Of a stretch of 64,000 nt of DNA, positions 33,411 to 44,619 are shown one piece after another. The notes beneath the pieces were generated by a model. The model was not told where the DNA came from. It searched no databases and worked only from the letters and a program-made list of their open reading frames with translations. The DNA is taken from assembly GCA_019009955.1 (NCBI GenBank), contig CM032229.1, forward strand, positions 1,960,001 to 2,024,000. The letters are read 5' to 3'. The stretch's first letter is position 1. Every line of letters begins with the position of its first letter. Position numbers and translations under genes: made by a program. This DNA is from Riptortus pedestris. Lineage: Eukaryota; Arthropoda; Insecta; Hemiptera; Alydidae.

Positions 33411-33805
33411 GCGTCAGATCGAAAAATTGTATAGAATCATACTTATTGCAAATTAAATTTACTATAAATATTGTTCTATACATTTATTCTGTATCTTGAA
33501 TATTAACCGAGATATATGCATTTGTATGCATGTGTGTGGTCGGCAGGATTCGGCTACGTTCGGGACTTTCCGCCAAGAGCTAGTGCGGGCCGTTTCGGTA
33601 ACTATTCGTACTACTGTTGTTATTAGGCATATTTCACTATTGTAAAACTTCAAGTGGGAAATCTGCTTAGTTTACGCAGCCCCTGCGTGACGGACTTTTT
33701 TTACATCTGCCTCCACAATTAGTTAGTTTAATTATAATTTTTTTTTCAAATTGATTACAAATTGAATGAAAGAGGATTGATTGCCTTGTTAATAAATAGA
33801 AAAAT

Positions 33806-34306
33806 TAAAAAGTCCGTCACGCAGGGGCTGCTTAAACTAAGCAGATTTCCCAAGTTTTACAATAGAGAAATCTGCCTAATAACAACTGTTATAGTAAGAA
33901 ACCTCTAAACCTATTCACGAGGGACGAATAGTTACGAAAAACGGCAGCGCCAGAGCTCACGTCGGAAAGTCCGAACAGATTGCTGCCGAGCATACGCAGA
34001 ATACAAATGCAAATATCTCAGTTAATATTCAAGATACAGAATAAATGTATAGAACAATATTTATAGTAAATTTAATTTGCAATAAGATTGATTTTATAAT
34101 ATTCTTCGATCCGACGTATAGTAACGGAGATATTTCGAATTTTTGAAAATCCTCATCTCTAAACCCCCCCTCCCACTGGTCCGATTTCAGCCGTTAATGA
34201 ACTTCATCATTCTTTTTACATAAAATAACTAAATATTGAGTTTGGTAATTATTAAACAAAAATTGCGACAGCTACAGCGGTAACAGACAGATATATATAA
34301 ATATAT

Positions 34307-34368
<62 letters not shown>

Positions 34369-34496
34369 TTTTGAACGGACCTCATTTTCGTCATCTACTA
34401 GGTAGGATCGATGGACATTTGAAGAAAAATCTCGAAAATTCCGTCATGAGTACAACCTCAATAGCTGATTTCCCTTAGGGGAAATCTGCTAAAAGA
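33806..34496 (-). mobile_element. family H element, complete, minus strand
   Basis: Runs from AAAAAGTCCGTCACGCAGGG through the short-middle variant (AAACCTCTAAACCTATTCAC, AAATGCAAATATCTCAGTTA), the C-rich block and TTTGGTAATTATTAAAC. A (TA)n tract (34291-34365), CAGTTTTGAACGGACCTC and CCTCAATAGCTGATTTCCC follow, ending near GGGAAATCTGCTAAAAG. This is one of the best copies for a consensus, about 690 bp. Confidence 0.9.
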
Positions 34497-35494
34497 CAAT
34501 GAAAGCGTATCTATTTTTAACGCGAAAGGCAATTTACATGGTAGAAACTAAATTAATACAAATAAGTAATTATTATTTGAATACTAATAAAAACTTAATA
34601 GTACAAAGGAAAACGTATTATAAAATACTATAAATAGTATAAATAATATAAAAAGTATTGATACGAAAATATATTAGATATAATACTTCTTAATCTTGGT
34701 TCAGACTTGACATATGTCGAAGCTCTATCTATGAAGTTACTCTAGTAAAATGTTGCATTGGAGTGTGCTGACTACAATACATCTTATTATCAATGAGAAA
34801 GGTTATATTAAATGTAGAAAATGAAGCCCGGGTACAAATCATTACCTTCTCTTGAAAGTTTCAAATTGGGGAAAACTCTTTCGTTCATATTAAAAACGTT
34901 TATTAATATTGTTTGATTATCAGGAGGTATATTTAATGGGAGGAATTAACACTTTAAAGTACAAATAATATCCAATAATAATTCATTTAAAATTAGTAAC
35001 ACTTTGATTTGTGTGATTGAATTGATGACTGGAATACAGCTGATTTTTATTCTATTGCAATGGATACATACTTTTGTAGGCTATTACTCACACGGGAGAG
35101 TGTGTAAGGAATAAACAAATATTAGATTAGTATGTATTAATGAATTACTTACATTATACCTTCAGGGAAATCTGCTAAAATGAGCCAATTCTTAAGACTT
35201 TTATTTACATAGATGTTCCATCCCTGATAATTCATCCCATAATTAAATGAAGGATGTTTACCTAGCCAGATTGCAAATAGTGCAGATTAATCTGTATGCA
35301 GAAAGGAACAACTCCTGGGCTTATTGTTCTGTCTAATCAGTAGATAAGCGGCCGTGTGAGTCAATTAATATAGCAATAATTAACTACAATATATACATAA
35401 ATAATAATTCGTTTGAAGGCCTCACAGAGGTCACTGCAGATATCCCTGAAATATCTGTCAAGAATATTTAATACTCCATGGCCATAACAATCTA
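34497..35494. other. AT-rich stretch with a small H 5'-end scrap
   Basis: Very AT-rich and without coding signal. At 35158-35181, CAGGGAAATCTGCTAAAATG is the H 5' terminus in minus orientation with nothing else attached. Confidence 0.45.
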
Positions 35495-36057
35495 CAAAAA
35501 GTCCGTCACGCAGGTGAAGCGTAAACTAAGCAGATTTCCCAAGTGAAGTTTTACAATAGAGAAAATCTCCCTAATAACAACTGTAGTAGTAAGAAACCTC
35601 TAAACCTAAAACATTATTTAGGGGTAATAACCCAGTAGTTTCTAGCCCCCAAAAAACAGTTAACCTAATCTCTAAACCTATTTCACGAGGGACGAATAGT
35701 TATGGAAACGGCCGCCAGAGCTCTCGGCGGAAAGTCCGAACATAGCCTATCTGGTGACCACACGCAGAATACAAATGCAAATATCTCGGTTAATATTCAA
35801 GATAGTGAATTAATGTATATAACAATATTTATAGTACATTTAATTTATAATAAGATTTGTTCTATACAAGTTTTCGATCCGACCTATAGTAACGGAGATA
35901 TTTCGGACTTTTCGAAAAATCTCCCCTCTAAACCCCCCCTCCCCCTGGATCGATTTCGGCCGTTAACGAAACTTGATCTTTCTTTTTTACATAAAACGAC
36001 TAAATATCGATTATGGTAACGATAAAACAATAATAGTGACCACTAGAGTGTTAACAG

Positions 36058-36116
<59 letters not shown>

Positions 36117-36118
36117 TA

Positions 36119-37407
36119 CGAGGGGAGGTCAAAAAGTTCCCGGCCCTAACTATGAAGGACGGGATTAAGATAAAGGACTTTGAGTCTTGTCATGTTTACC
36201 TAATCCATAGTAATACTCACACAAATCCTACTATCACTTGTCTAATATATATAATACTTTTATTATTATCAGTTTGCACTTGTCTTTAAAATGAGCAACA
36301 TTGAGTACAGAGCTGTGATGAAATTCTTAGTCAAAGAAGGCATAAGGCCTTCAGAAATTTTTGAACGGCTTAGGAACGTGTATGGGGACTTGTCCCCTAG
36401 GTATAGTACTGTGAAATATTGGTGTAGTTTATTCAAACTGGGGCGAGAATCCTTAGAAGACGACTCGCGACCAGGAAGGGCCTGTGGAAGCAACCACCCC
36501 AGACATCATCAACCGCATAGAGGACTTGGTGCTCAATGATGGCCGTCTAAAGAAGAAGCAGTTCGCGAGGATGGTTGGTGTATCGGAAACTACCGTGCTA
36601 AACATTATACACACCCACCTCGGCATGTCAAAGGTTAGTGCACGATGGGTTCCCAGAAACCTCTCGTCAGGTCAAAGGAAAGTGAGAATCGATTGCTGCA
36701 AAGAATTTTTGTCGCTTTGTGGTTCAAATTCCATGAATCTTTTGACACGAATAGTGACTGGGGACGAGACCTGGGTCCCCCACTAATGATCCGGAGTCTA
36801 AACAGGAGTCAATGCAGTGGCGTAGGAAAGGCGACAAGCCACCTGTCAAGTTCAAGGTCACACCCTCGGCAGGCAAGATTATGGCCACAATTTTTTGGTA
36901 TTCAGAAGGAAACCTGTTGATTGATTACAAAGACAAAAGGTGAAACAATCACGGGAGAGTACTATTGAAATGTTCTGACCCGTCTTAGAGAATCAATCAA
37001 GGAGAAGAGGAGGGGGAAGCTGAGCCGAGGAATCATGCTGCTTCATGACAATGCTCCCGTGCACTCCTCTCGTAAAGTGATGGCTACGCTTGACACCTTG
37101 GGCTTTGATTTGATCGGCCATCCACCCTACAGCCCGGATCTGGCTCCAGTGACTACTTTTTTGTTCCCAAACCTCAAAAGAGACCTAAGGGGAAGAAGAT
37201 TTGTAGACGACATTGAACTCAAACAGGCTATTGATGCTCCTTTTAATCCAAAGAAGAAAATTATTATTTGGGGGGTTTAGAAAAATTAATAAATAGATGT
37301 AATAAATGTATAAATAACAAAGGACATTATATTGAAAAATAATGCATGTTGTGTGTTTTTATTTCATTTCCTTATGGGTCAGGCCGGGAACTTTTTGACC
37401 TCCCCTA

Positions 37408-37408
<1 letters not shown>
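36119..37408 (+). mobile_element. mariner transposon (1,290 bp) with TA duplication
   Basis: The terminal inverted repeats match over about 26 bp (AGGGGAGGTCAAAAAGTTCC then CGGCC at the left, its reverse complement at the right), with one mismatch at position 2. TA flanks both ends (36117-36118, 37409-37410), as made by Tc1/mariner transposases. The length is typical for the family. It lies in the (TA)n tract of a family H copy and contains one broken transposase gene. Confidence 0.95.
36291..37342 (+). pseudogene. mariner transposase, frameshifted
   Basis: About 350 codons in the ancestral frame, the normal mariner length. It starts MSNIEYRAVMKFLVKEG with the first helix-turn-helix, followed by 'YSTVKYWCSLFKLGRESLEDD' features. 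A frameshift near 36480 precedes the second DNA-binding helix region (36484-36640). The DDE/D domain shows TGDETW (first Asp, 36763-36765), then a frameshift near 36785. LHDNAPVH follows (second Asp, 37047-37049), then PYSPDLAP. At the third catalytic position (the Asp of 'APSDYF', D34D spacing) a one-base deletion changes the frame to read VTT, and the GAC at 37151-37153 is out of frame. A stop at 36942 and another frame change before the C-terminal 'NKCINNKGHYIEK' complete the damage. It would have bound the inverted repeats and cut and pasted the element at TA. Confidence 0.9.
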
Positions 37409-37462
<54 letters not shown>

Positions 37463-37468
37463 ATATAA
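37409..37468. repeat. (TA)n microsatellite
   Basis: Right part of the TA tract split by the mariner. The left part is 36062-36118. Confidence 0.95.
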
Positions 37469-37595
37469 TTTTGAACGGCCCTCATTTTCGTCATCTCCTG
37501 GACGTAGGATTGATGGCCTTTGAAGAAATGTTTCGAAAATCGAGTCGTGAGTACGACCTCAATAGCTGATTTCCCGTAAGGGAAATCTGCTAAAA

Positions 37596-37751
37596 TGCAG
37601 ATATCTTGGTTAATAATCCTCAATCCTGAAATCCTTGGGAAAAACCTGCATAACAATATTTATAGAACACTACATTTGCAATATGATAGATTCTATGCAA
37701 TAATTCAATTCGGCCATAATAACGAGGACATTAAGGATTTTTGAAATTACC
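37596..37751 (-). mobile_element. family H fragment, minus strand
   Basis: ATGCAGATATCTTGGTTAAT, ACAATATTTATAGAACACTA and AATTCGGCCATAATAACGAG correspond to the middle of the minus-oriented element. Neither end is present. Confidence 0.6.
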
Positions 37752-38540
37752 GTTCCAGCGGCCTCAATTTTTGGTTGATCGTTACCAAACTCAATAGTTA
37801 AACGTTTCATCTCTAACTAAATATTGTTACGTTTTTTTTTATTATCAAAACCAGTAATAAACGTTTTTATTAAGAGTTCTTTTGGATTGCAAAATTAAAT
37901 ACTCGCAATTTTCACAGTTTTTATCAGTTTGCACAATTTTTTTCACAATGCACAATACACTTGGTAATTATTCTTAATTACTACTCACAGTATACACTGA
38001 TAGCGTCACTGTTCTTCAGATTACACAGTCCAGTTATTCAATCACGGTCACTGAAATTCACATAAAGACGGCACTGCACTGTCCTTTACTTCACGGCACT
38101 GCACTGTCCTTTACCTCGCGGCACTAAACTATTCCTTACAGTCACAGTACAACACTGTTCTTCTTATAAAAACACTTTACCGCACTGCACTAAGTCGCAC
38201 TGTAGCACCGAACGCACATATGGGCTCATTGAGAAGAGAACTGCCTCGCTCGCGGCTGGTCTGTTCTTTATATAGGTCGTCGGCATACATCAAAGGGGAA
38301 TTGTCTGGTTCCTTCGACGCTGGGCTGGATGAGTCTAGTAGGGGCTTGACCCTCGGTCGGCTTCTTTGATCTACCTCGCACTTCCCAAATACGTGACTCT
38401 CTCTCTGAAGGATTATTCATGTATTTAATTTTCGCAACAATATTGACCTAGTTAATGACTAAAATCGGGCCATTTCATGGGCTTTAGAGGGAGACTCGAA
38501 AGTTCAAAATACTGTGTTTCAAATCAATGTTACAATTTTT
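37752..38540 (+). mobile_element. family H fragment split by a solo LTR
   Basis: GTTCCAGCGGCCTCAATTTT, TTGATCGTTACCAAACTC and AGTTAAACGTTTCATCTC lie left of the LTR. TGACCTAGTTAATGACTAAA, ATCGGGCCATTT and GGGCTTTAGAGGGAGAC continue the same block to its right. Removing the LTR and one ATAT restores H-like sequence. Confidence 0.7.
37825..38439 (-). mobile_element. solo LTR, family 1, with ATAT target duplication
   Basis: 615 bp with TGTTACG and CGCAACA ends and ATAT on both sides (37821-37824, 38440-38443). It shares the outer segments with 7430-7935 (AACCAGTAATAAACGTT, TTCTTTTGGATTGCAAAATT, TTACCGCACTGCACTAAGT). The U3 part differs and a GCACTGCACTGTCC-like repeat is expanded near 38080-38110. 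On the minus strand a TATATAAAG box (near 38265-38273) is followed about 32 bp on by GCAGTT. No internal region remains. Confidence 0.85.
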
Positions 38541-38939
38541 TTTTGATTGTCTAAAAAAGTGTTTAATGGTTAATTAGTTTTTTTGAGACGGAAGAAAGTG
38601 ACTAATCTTCACTGAGGCAAAATGTCTTCTTAGGAACTAGTTATGGCATAAATTGTTGCGAGGTGCCATGGAACAAACTATCCAGGTATTTTTTTTTTAT
38701 TATTTATTTTTTTTATTTTATACAAATTCGATATTGTTGAGCTTTTTTGGTAAATAGCCATATTTAATCGTCTAATTAATTTCGTTACTAGTTTCATCAT
38801 TGCTATTGGTGCAAGGTTTTCTTTAAGGCGTTTTTTTGACTTTTCTCGGTCCAAAATATTGGTAAGGTAAACTTACAATGCGTCTCGGGTGGGGTTTTGG
38901 TTCTTTTTGTATTTAAGGCCGCTGACAGTTCCTTAGTAT
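38541..38939. other. T-rich stretch without recognised features
   Basis: T-rich with homopolymers near 38690-38710. No terminus or coding signal. Confidence 0.35.
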
Positions 38940-39000
38940 AGTAAAGAACCAATCTTGTTAAAAATACAATTTTCTATCAATGTTCTCGTACTTATTTCAG

Positions 39001-39945
39001 TAGATCCCCCCCCTCCCCATAAGAAAATCAGCTATTGAGGTTGTATTTATTGCTCGATTTTCAAAGAATGTCCTCAAATGTCCATCGATCTTACCTACTT
39101 ATTAGATGACGAAAATGAGGTCCGGTCATAGTTATATATTCTATTCTATTCTATGTATTCTTGTCTATAACCTCCCTAGTGGCCGCAATTTGTGTTGTGT
39201 TACCAAACTAAAGGGGGAGAGGGAGAGGGTCATTTAAGATGTTGAGCGGTAATTTCAAATATCTTCCTAATTATAGGTTGGTAATATTAACCTATTACTG
39301 TTGTATACATTTTGTGCATATTTTCTCTGTCTTGAATATTCACCGGGAAATATGGATTATTTAGTTTAGATAGTCATTTAATATTTACAATAAGCTGTTA
39401 TATCATTAGCCACTTTATTCTTAGCTTAAATAATTTCAATTTTCATTCATTGAACGTTTACTGAGAGAGATACATGCATATGCGTAGTATGATGACCGAA
39501 AATATGATTTTGCAGTCGAAAATCAAAAATATTTATTTCTTCTCTGCAATACTCGATATTTAACTGTTTCATTGCAATGGCCGAAATAAGGATGGAATAT
39601 TGGGGGAGGGGGGAAGAAAGAGGAATTAAGAAAATTTGAAATGTGTCCCTTATTATGAGTCGTATCGCAAAATGTTAATAACCCATTCGTGTTATGCTAC
39701 AGGTGCTCTACAATTGTTGTTCTAAACACGATAACAGTAACTAAGGAAGGATTAAGCTCGTTCATTGTGCTTTCTTGCTTTCAGTCTCCGGTAACACCCT
39801 CCCCCACCCTACTTCACACCCGTATTACTCGGCAGTTTTTTACTCAAAAATAAGAGTTACATGGTGAGATGAGATAACAATTATGCGATACCAGCACGGG
39901 GGAAATCAGCTTAGTTGACGCAGCTCCTGTGTGACGAACTTTTAT
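39001..39945 (+). mobile_element. family H element, subfamily B, with duplicated inner module
   Basis: The 5' end is damaged (CAGTAGATCCCCCCCCTCCC, then AAATCAGCTATTGAGGTTG). The conserved block contains GTCCATCGATCTTACCTAC, a TA-poor tract of ATTCT repeats and CTCCCTAGTGGCCGCAATTT. The G-rich/ATCTCC module occurs twice (39220-39290 and 39590-39670). The 3' end is CCAGCACGGGGGAAATCAGC, TTAGTTGACGCAGCTCC and GTGTGACGAAC. A scrap of the same family (38940-39000) precedes it. Confidence 0.75.
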
Positions 39946-40245
39946 TTTACTTTTTAGCCTTCAGTAAATCCCGCTTTTAGTCATCACACTTTAAATATGT
40001 GCGAATATATCACGAAATGTCTTATTCCAAGCATCTGGGGTGGAATAGGGGAGGGGGGAGGTAGAGTGGAATTATGAAATCCAAAATACTTCCATTATTA
40101 TGAGTTGGATTGAAAAATGTTACATAAACATTCTTGTAAATGCAGTGATGCTCTAAAATTGTTGCATACATTTTTCGTACTTTTAGTAGATTTGGCTTAA
40201 GGAAAATCATATATTGAGATTGTACTCATGAAGCGATTTTCGACA
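39946..40245 (+). mobile_element. family H fragments in tandem
   Basis: An inner module (TTTTTAGCCTTCAGTAAATC, GGGGAGGGGGGAGG, TTATTATGAGTTGGATTG) is followed at about 40184 by a new 5' end, TTTTAGTAGATTTGGCTTAA and GTACTCATGAAGCGATTTTC, which stops at 40245. Confidence 0.65.
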
Positions 40246-40649
40246 AAGAAACCCAGTTAATTTTATTTCATAAGATCCGCACTTACTTAATTTCAGTTTA
40301 AGCACTATTTTCAACGAAGATTACATCCCAATTTCTGTTTATGCTGTGTTTACGTTAGAGAGCAAATAGTTACACAGGGACCCAAAATGCTGCAGAGTAA
40401 GGGTTAAGTAGCATTGTCAGAGAGTGCTCTAAGCCTAAAGTGCAACAAGCATAGATGCAGCATCAATTATGCATGCATGCTGCAACACACTGATGCAATT
40501 ACATGAATCGCAGTTTTAAAGGTTGTTCCATTTGAGAATGTGTTTCTAGTTAGAAGAGGGTTACGCCTATTTATTTCCATCATCAAGGCGTGAAGGGAAT
40601 TATAAACAGTTTTTAGCATTTATGATTTTTCTAACAAAGTTACCTTTAA
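40246..40649. other. stretch without recognised features
   Basis: Contains several GCATGCATGCTGCAAC-like direct and inverted short repeats near 40440-40490. No gene. Confidence 0.35.
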
Positions 40650-40890
40650 TAGAAATCATCTATATGTTGGAAAAGCTGTAATAGTCGAAAATTTTTATGT
40701 ATCGAACAAAAAATGTTTTGAATCAATCTTGTTATACACTTAATATTCTACACTCGTTGCTTTCTGGTTTTTATTATTTTAATTTTTTTAGTATCCAATA
40801 TTAAGTATGATATTTGGGATTTCCTTGTTTATTTTACCAAGAGAGAAATCTGCTTATTTCGCGCAGCCCCTTCATGTCGGCCATTTTTAT
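40650..40890 (+). mobile_element. family H element, 3' part, decayed
   Basis: TATCGAACAAAAAATGTTTT and AATCAATCTTGTTATACAC are followed by a 3' end GAGAAATCTGCTTATTTCGC, GCAGCCCCTTCATGTCGGCC. The hairpin stem is partly lost. Confidence 0.65.
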
Positions 40891-40917
40891 TTTTTACCCC
40901 TCATTTAGCTCCAACAT

Positions 40918-41652
40918 CAAAAACGTCCGTCACGCAGGGGCTGCGTAAACTAAGCAGATTTATCATGTGAAGTTAGCAATAGATAAATCTACATACCGGT
41001 AACAAACACACAACCGTGATATTAAATGCAAACGGTAATGAGAAATCTTAATATATCGTAACATATTATATTTATTGAAAACTATTTAATGTAGCTAGTG
41101 CTGTAATTTACAGTGGATCAGAATAATGTTTATCTCAACCACTCAAATTTTAGTAATCCATGAATAAAAGAAGGGTGATGATCAACAGAACGTATTTGCA
41201 TGTATCTCCAAAAGTAAGAGTTCAATGAAAACAATATTCGGTATTTAACGTTGGAATGAAATGTTTCATGATATAACAGCTTATTATTAATATGACATGA
41301 TTAGGAGTGGGGGTTTCTGTAAGCCAAAAGCTATAAAACCCAAATATCTCGGTTAATATTCATGATACAGAAATTGTGTATAGAGCAATAAGTATAGACT
41401 TTTAATTTGCAATAAGATTTTTTCTATACTATTTTTCGATCCGACGTATTCTGAATTTTCGAAAAGACACTCTGAATTTTCGAAAATCCTCCCTCTAAAC
41501 CCCCCGTTAGCAGACATATATCTAATTTTAAACGGACTTCATTTTCGTCATCTTCTAGGTAGGATCGATAGGCATTTGAAGAAAATTTTCGAAAATCTCG
41601 TCATGAATACGACCTCAATAGCTGATTTCCTTTAAGGGATGTCTGCTAACAT
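40918..41652 (-). mobile_element. family H element, complete, minus strand
   Basis: The 3' end AAACGTCCGTCACGCAGGGG is followed by the long middle (AAATTTTAGTAATCCATGAA, GTATTTAACGTTGGAATG) and a C-rich block. The TA tract is almost absent. AACGGACTTCATTTTCGTC and the 5' end TTTAAGGGATGTCTGCTAAC complete it. A short direct duplication (TCTGAATTTTCGAAAA) occurs at about 41449 and 41471. Confidence 0.85.
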
Positions 41653-42411
41653 AGGATTTCCATCTAAAGCTACTTCACCAATAAACAACCTAAATTCGTA
41701 GTAATCTTTATATGGGCTTATTATTACGAGAGAGTTAATGTATATGATGTGAAGTGATATTATTGCAGCTGGTAGGGACATCTGCTTAGGTTGCACTGGA
41801 CCTGCAAGGTGGACGGTTTAATGACAGCTTTATCCCTGGATTTTATTACCAAAGAAAGCAAAATGAAAATAAAAATGTTATCACTATTAAGTATGTTGAA
41901 TATTGAGTAGAACTATCTGTAACGGTCTGCCTAATAGAAGTCGAATATAGGACTTAATCCCCGAATAATATTAATGAATAGCTATTTTGAAAGAAATGTC
42001 ACACCTTCACAATAAAATGTTTATTCATAAAGCCGGTTTTGATCTGCTTAATACGACATGAGAATAGTTGAGATAGACAGCTTGCCCGCAGTTAGTTATC
42101 AGGAATAAAACATTTTATATAATCAACCTTGAAATATTCATTGTCATCCTATCTCTTCTATCTGGCAGTCGGTGCTGAAGCCTTTTATGAGCGAATTTTC
42201 GACGACACTCTACCGGTCTTCTTCAGGCAACTTGTAGCTCTTCAGTGTCAAGATCGGGAACTAAGTTCCGTAGAGGGGCCCAAATTTCGCTCAGCTGGAG
42301 CAGATAGCTGGCATAGCAATGAACACTTGACTCTTCCCAGCGATATGGACTCAACAACAGAATATTTAAACTTATTAAATATTTGAAGAGCTACAATTGT
42401 TGTTTCATACA
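41653..42411. other. single-copy-like stretch with an H 3'-end scrap
   Basis: 41740-41823 (CAGCTGGTAGGGACATCTGC, GGTTGCACTGGACCTGCAAG) may be an eroded subfamily B 3' end. 42160-42300 is GC-richer with an open frame of 85 codons (42129-42386) and a TCTTCTATCTGGCAG acceptor-like start. I recognise no protein and see no donor site. Confidence 0.3.
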
Positions 42412-42812
42412 CTTAAGGGAAATCAGCTATTGAGGTTGTACTCGTGACGCGATTTTCTAATTATTTTCTCAAATGTCCATCTACCCTACTTAGGAGATGA
42501 CGAAAATGACGACGGTTCAAACTTTTATATATAATTTATATATTTGTCTCATTACGCAATAGCCGTAGTCGTTCTTGTTTGATGGGTGCCAAACTGGATA
42601 TTTTATCATTTTACGTATAACTAGAGATGAAGTTACTTAACGGCTGAAATCGATCGGGAAGGTTTAGAGGAGGAACTTAGAAAGATTCAAAATATCTCCA
42701 TATTACACGTTGAATCGAAAAGCGTAAACAACTTTTATTCCAAATTAAATGCTCTATAAATGTTGTTATATATGATTTTTGTTATCTTGATAAACTAACC
42801 GAGATATATGCA
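42412..42812 (+). mobile_element. family H element, 5' half
   Basis: CTTAAGGGAAATCAGCTATT, TGTACTCGTGACGCGATTTT and CATCTACCCTACTTAGGAG are followed by a short TA tract, an eroded CGCAATAGCCGTAGTCG block and GAAATCGATCGGGAAGG. It ends at AACCGAGATATATGCATC, where a second 5' end begins. Confidence 0.75.
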
Positions 42813-43613
42813 TCTTTAGTAGATTTCCCTCCAGAGAAATCTGCTATTCAGATTGTACTTATGGCCCAGGAGATGACGAAAATGAAATCCGTTCAAAATA
42901 ATATATATACATATACATAAGTTCGCTACTGGATGAAAGATCTGTGGGAGCGGGTTCTTAAAAAAAAAAAATCATACAGAATCAATCTTATTGCAAATGT
43001 AATGTTCCATAAATGTATTATATACATGTTTTGACTATGTTGAATATTAACCGAGATTTTTCCATATTCTAGTTTTCGGGCATCCCCCACTGCTACTCAT
43101 GTCTTATTATCAATAAGCTGTTATTTCATGAACCACTTCATTCCAAGATGATATACTTAATATGGTTTTCATTGAACTATTACTTTGTGGGACACATGTT
43201 AATGCGTTATGTTATGACGTCATTAATTAGGATTTTTCGTTCGCGCTCGAAAATGTCTATTCAAAAACCATACTCGTTATTTAACCGTTTCAGTCAACAT
43301 TAAAGATCGAATTTGTTATTGGCTGAAAACGGACCTGGAATAGGGTTGGGGGGTTGAGAAGGGAATCTGAAAATTAATAATATATTCGTGATTATAAATT
43401 GGATAGTTAAAATTTATTGAACCAATGTTTTTAAACTATTAATACTCTACAATTGTTCTTGTACGCATTTTTTTGTAACTCAAATATTAAGCGAGTGATT
43501 CGTAATTTCTTGATTTCAGTCAGAATAGGCAGTGAGATGAGACCACAAGTGTGTTATACCAGCATGTGGGAAATCTGTTTAGTTTGCGCAGCCCCTGCGT
43601 GACGGAGTTTTAG
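42813..43613 (+). mobile_element. family H element, subfamily B 3' end
   Basis: The 5' end TTTAGTAGATTTCCCTCCAG and GAAATCTGCTATTCAG starts directly after the preceding half copy. The inner module occurs twice (42940-43080 and 43270-43440). The 3' end is CCAGCATGTGGGAAATCTGT, TTAGTTTGCGCAGCCCC and TGCGTGACGGAG, with a GCGCAG..CTGCGT stem. Confidence 0.8.
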
Positions 43614-43737
43614 ATTTAGTGACCGCATGTCGGATGCCAAAAAAAAAAAAAATGTAAATATATCTGTCATAGGATCGAAAAATGTTACAGTACCAATCTC
43701 ATTAAGCCATTGACGTTCTACAATTGCCGTGCCATGA
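43614..43737 (+). mobile_element. family H inner fragment
   Basis: An A run followed by CATAGGATCGAAAAATGTTA and CAGTACCAATCTCATTAAG, matching the inner module between two complete copies. Confidence 0.5.
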
Positions 43738-43867
43738 GTTTTAGGAGATTTCCCTTCAGGGAAATCTGCTATTGAGGTCGTACTCATACCGCGATTTTCG
43801 AAAAATTTCTTCAAATATCCATCGATCCTCTATCTAGGAGATGACGAAAATGAGGTCCGTTCAAAAT

Positions 43868-43938
<71 letters not shown>

Positions 43939-44614
43939 CTATTAACGTTCTAGCGGTCGTAATTTTTGTTTGATCGTTACGAAACTCGATATTTAACCGT
44001 TTTATGTAAAAAGACAGAACAAGTTCGTTAATGGCTGAAATTGGACCAGAGGGAGGGGGGTTTTAGTGGGGGGGGGGATTTTTGATAATTCAAAATATCT
44101 CCATTATTATACATCGGATCGAAAAATTGTATAAAATCAATCTCATTTCAAATTAAATTTACTATAAATATTGTTATATACGTTTATGCTCTATCTTGAA
44201 TATTAACGGAGATATTTGCATTTTTATGAAGTCTGTGGGACACGTGGCCGGGAAAAGTTCGGATTAGTTCGGCCGTTTTCGTAACTTTTCGGCTCTTCTA
44301 ACCTTTCCTGTCGTTTCTAACCTTACCTTACCTTCCTTACTTTGTGAGATTTATGCTAATACGTTCTGTTCGTCCGCCCCCCCCCCTTCTTTAGTTCTTG
44401 AACTATTAAAATTTGAGTTTTTAAAATATAAATTATTCTTACAATTCAGAAGCCGTTCCAGTTGGGAATTTATTAAAATTAACAGAAAGATTTCTCATTA
44501 CCGTTTGTATTTACTCACGGTGGTGTTGTGTTACCAGTATGCAGATTTCTCTATTGCTAAACTTCACATGGGAAATCTGCTTAGTTTACGCAGCCCCTGC
44601 GTGACGGACTTTGT
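43738..44614 (+). mobile_element. family H element, full length
   Basis: From TTTTAGGAGATTTCCCTTCA through GTCCATCGATCCTCTATC, a (TA)n tract (43876-43934), TTCTAGCGGTCGTAATTTTT, a G-rich tract, TATTAACGGAGATATTTGC and CCGCCCCCCCCCC. The 3' end is GGGAAATCTGCTTAGTTTAC, GCAGCCCCTGCGTGACGG. At about 877 bp with every block present it is a good reference copy. Confidence 0.92.
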
Positions 44615-44619
44615 TTTCG

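Larger units (their letters stand above)
31414..33699 (+). mobile_element. family H element interrupted by two opposed RTE-tail-like insertions
   Basis: The 5' end TTAGCAGATTTCCCTTAAGG and the conserved block run to about 31550. The copy resumes after 33408 with TTATGCGTCAGATCGAAAAA and continues to the full 3' end (GGGAAATCTGCTTAGTTTAC, GCAGCCCCTGCGTGACGG, ending near 33699). The intervening 1.86 kb consists of one minus- and one plus-oriented RTE-tail-like element separated and bounded by (TA)n tracts. Confidence 0.85.
35495..37594 (-). mobile_element. family H element, minus strand, interrupted by mariner
   Basis: The 3' end AAAAAGTCCGTCACGCAGGT starts at 35495 and the 5' end CCCGTAAGGGAAATCTGCT lies near 37594. 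A mariner at 36119-37408 splits the (TA)n tract. A 61-bp insertion (35609-35669) flanked by CTCTAAACCTA repeats (35598-35608, 35670-35680) lies in the middle part. Without both insertions the copy is about 750 bp. Confidence 0.85.

Noticed and set aside
42129..42386. 85-codon open frame in a GC-richer spot, with an acceptor-like TCTTCTATCTGGCAG
   Set aside because: No recognised protein, no donor site, no neighbouring exon.
35495..44614. CRISPR-like regular repeats
   Set aside because: Repeats are dispersed transposon copies with variable spacing and orientation in a eukaryotic genome.
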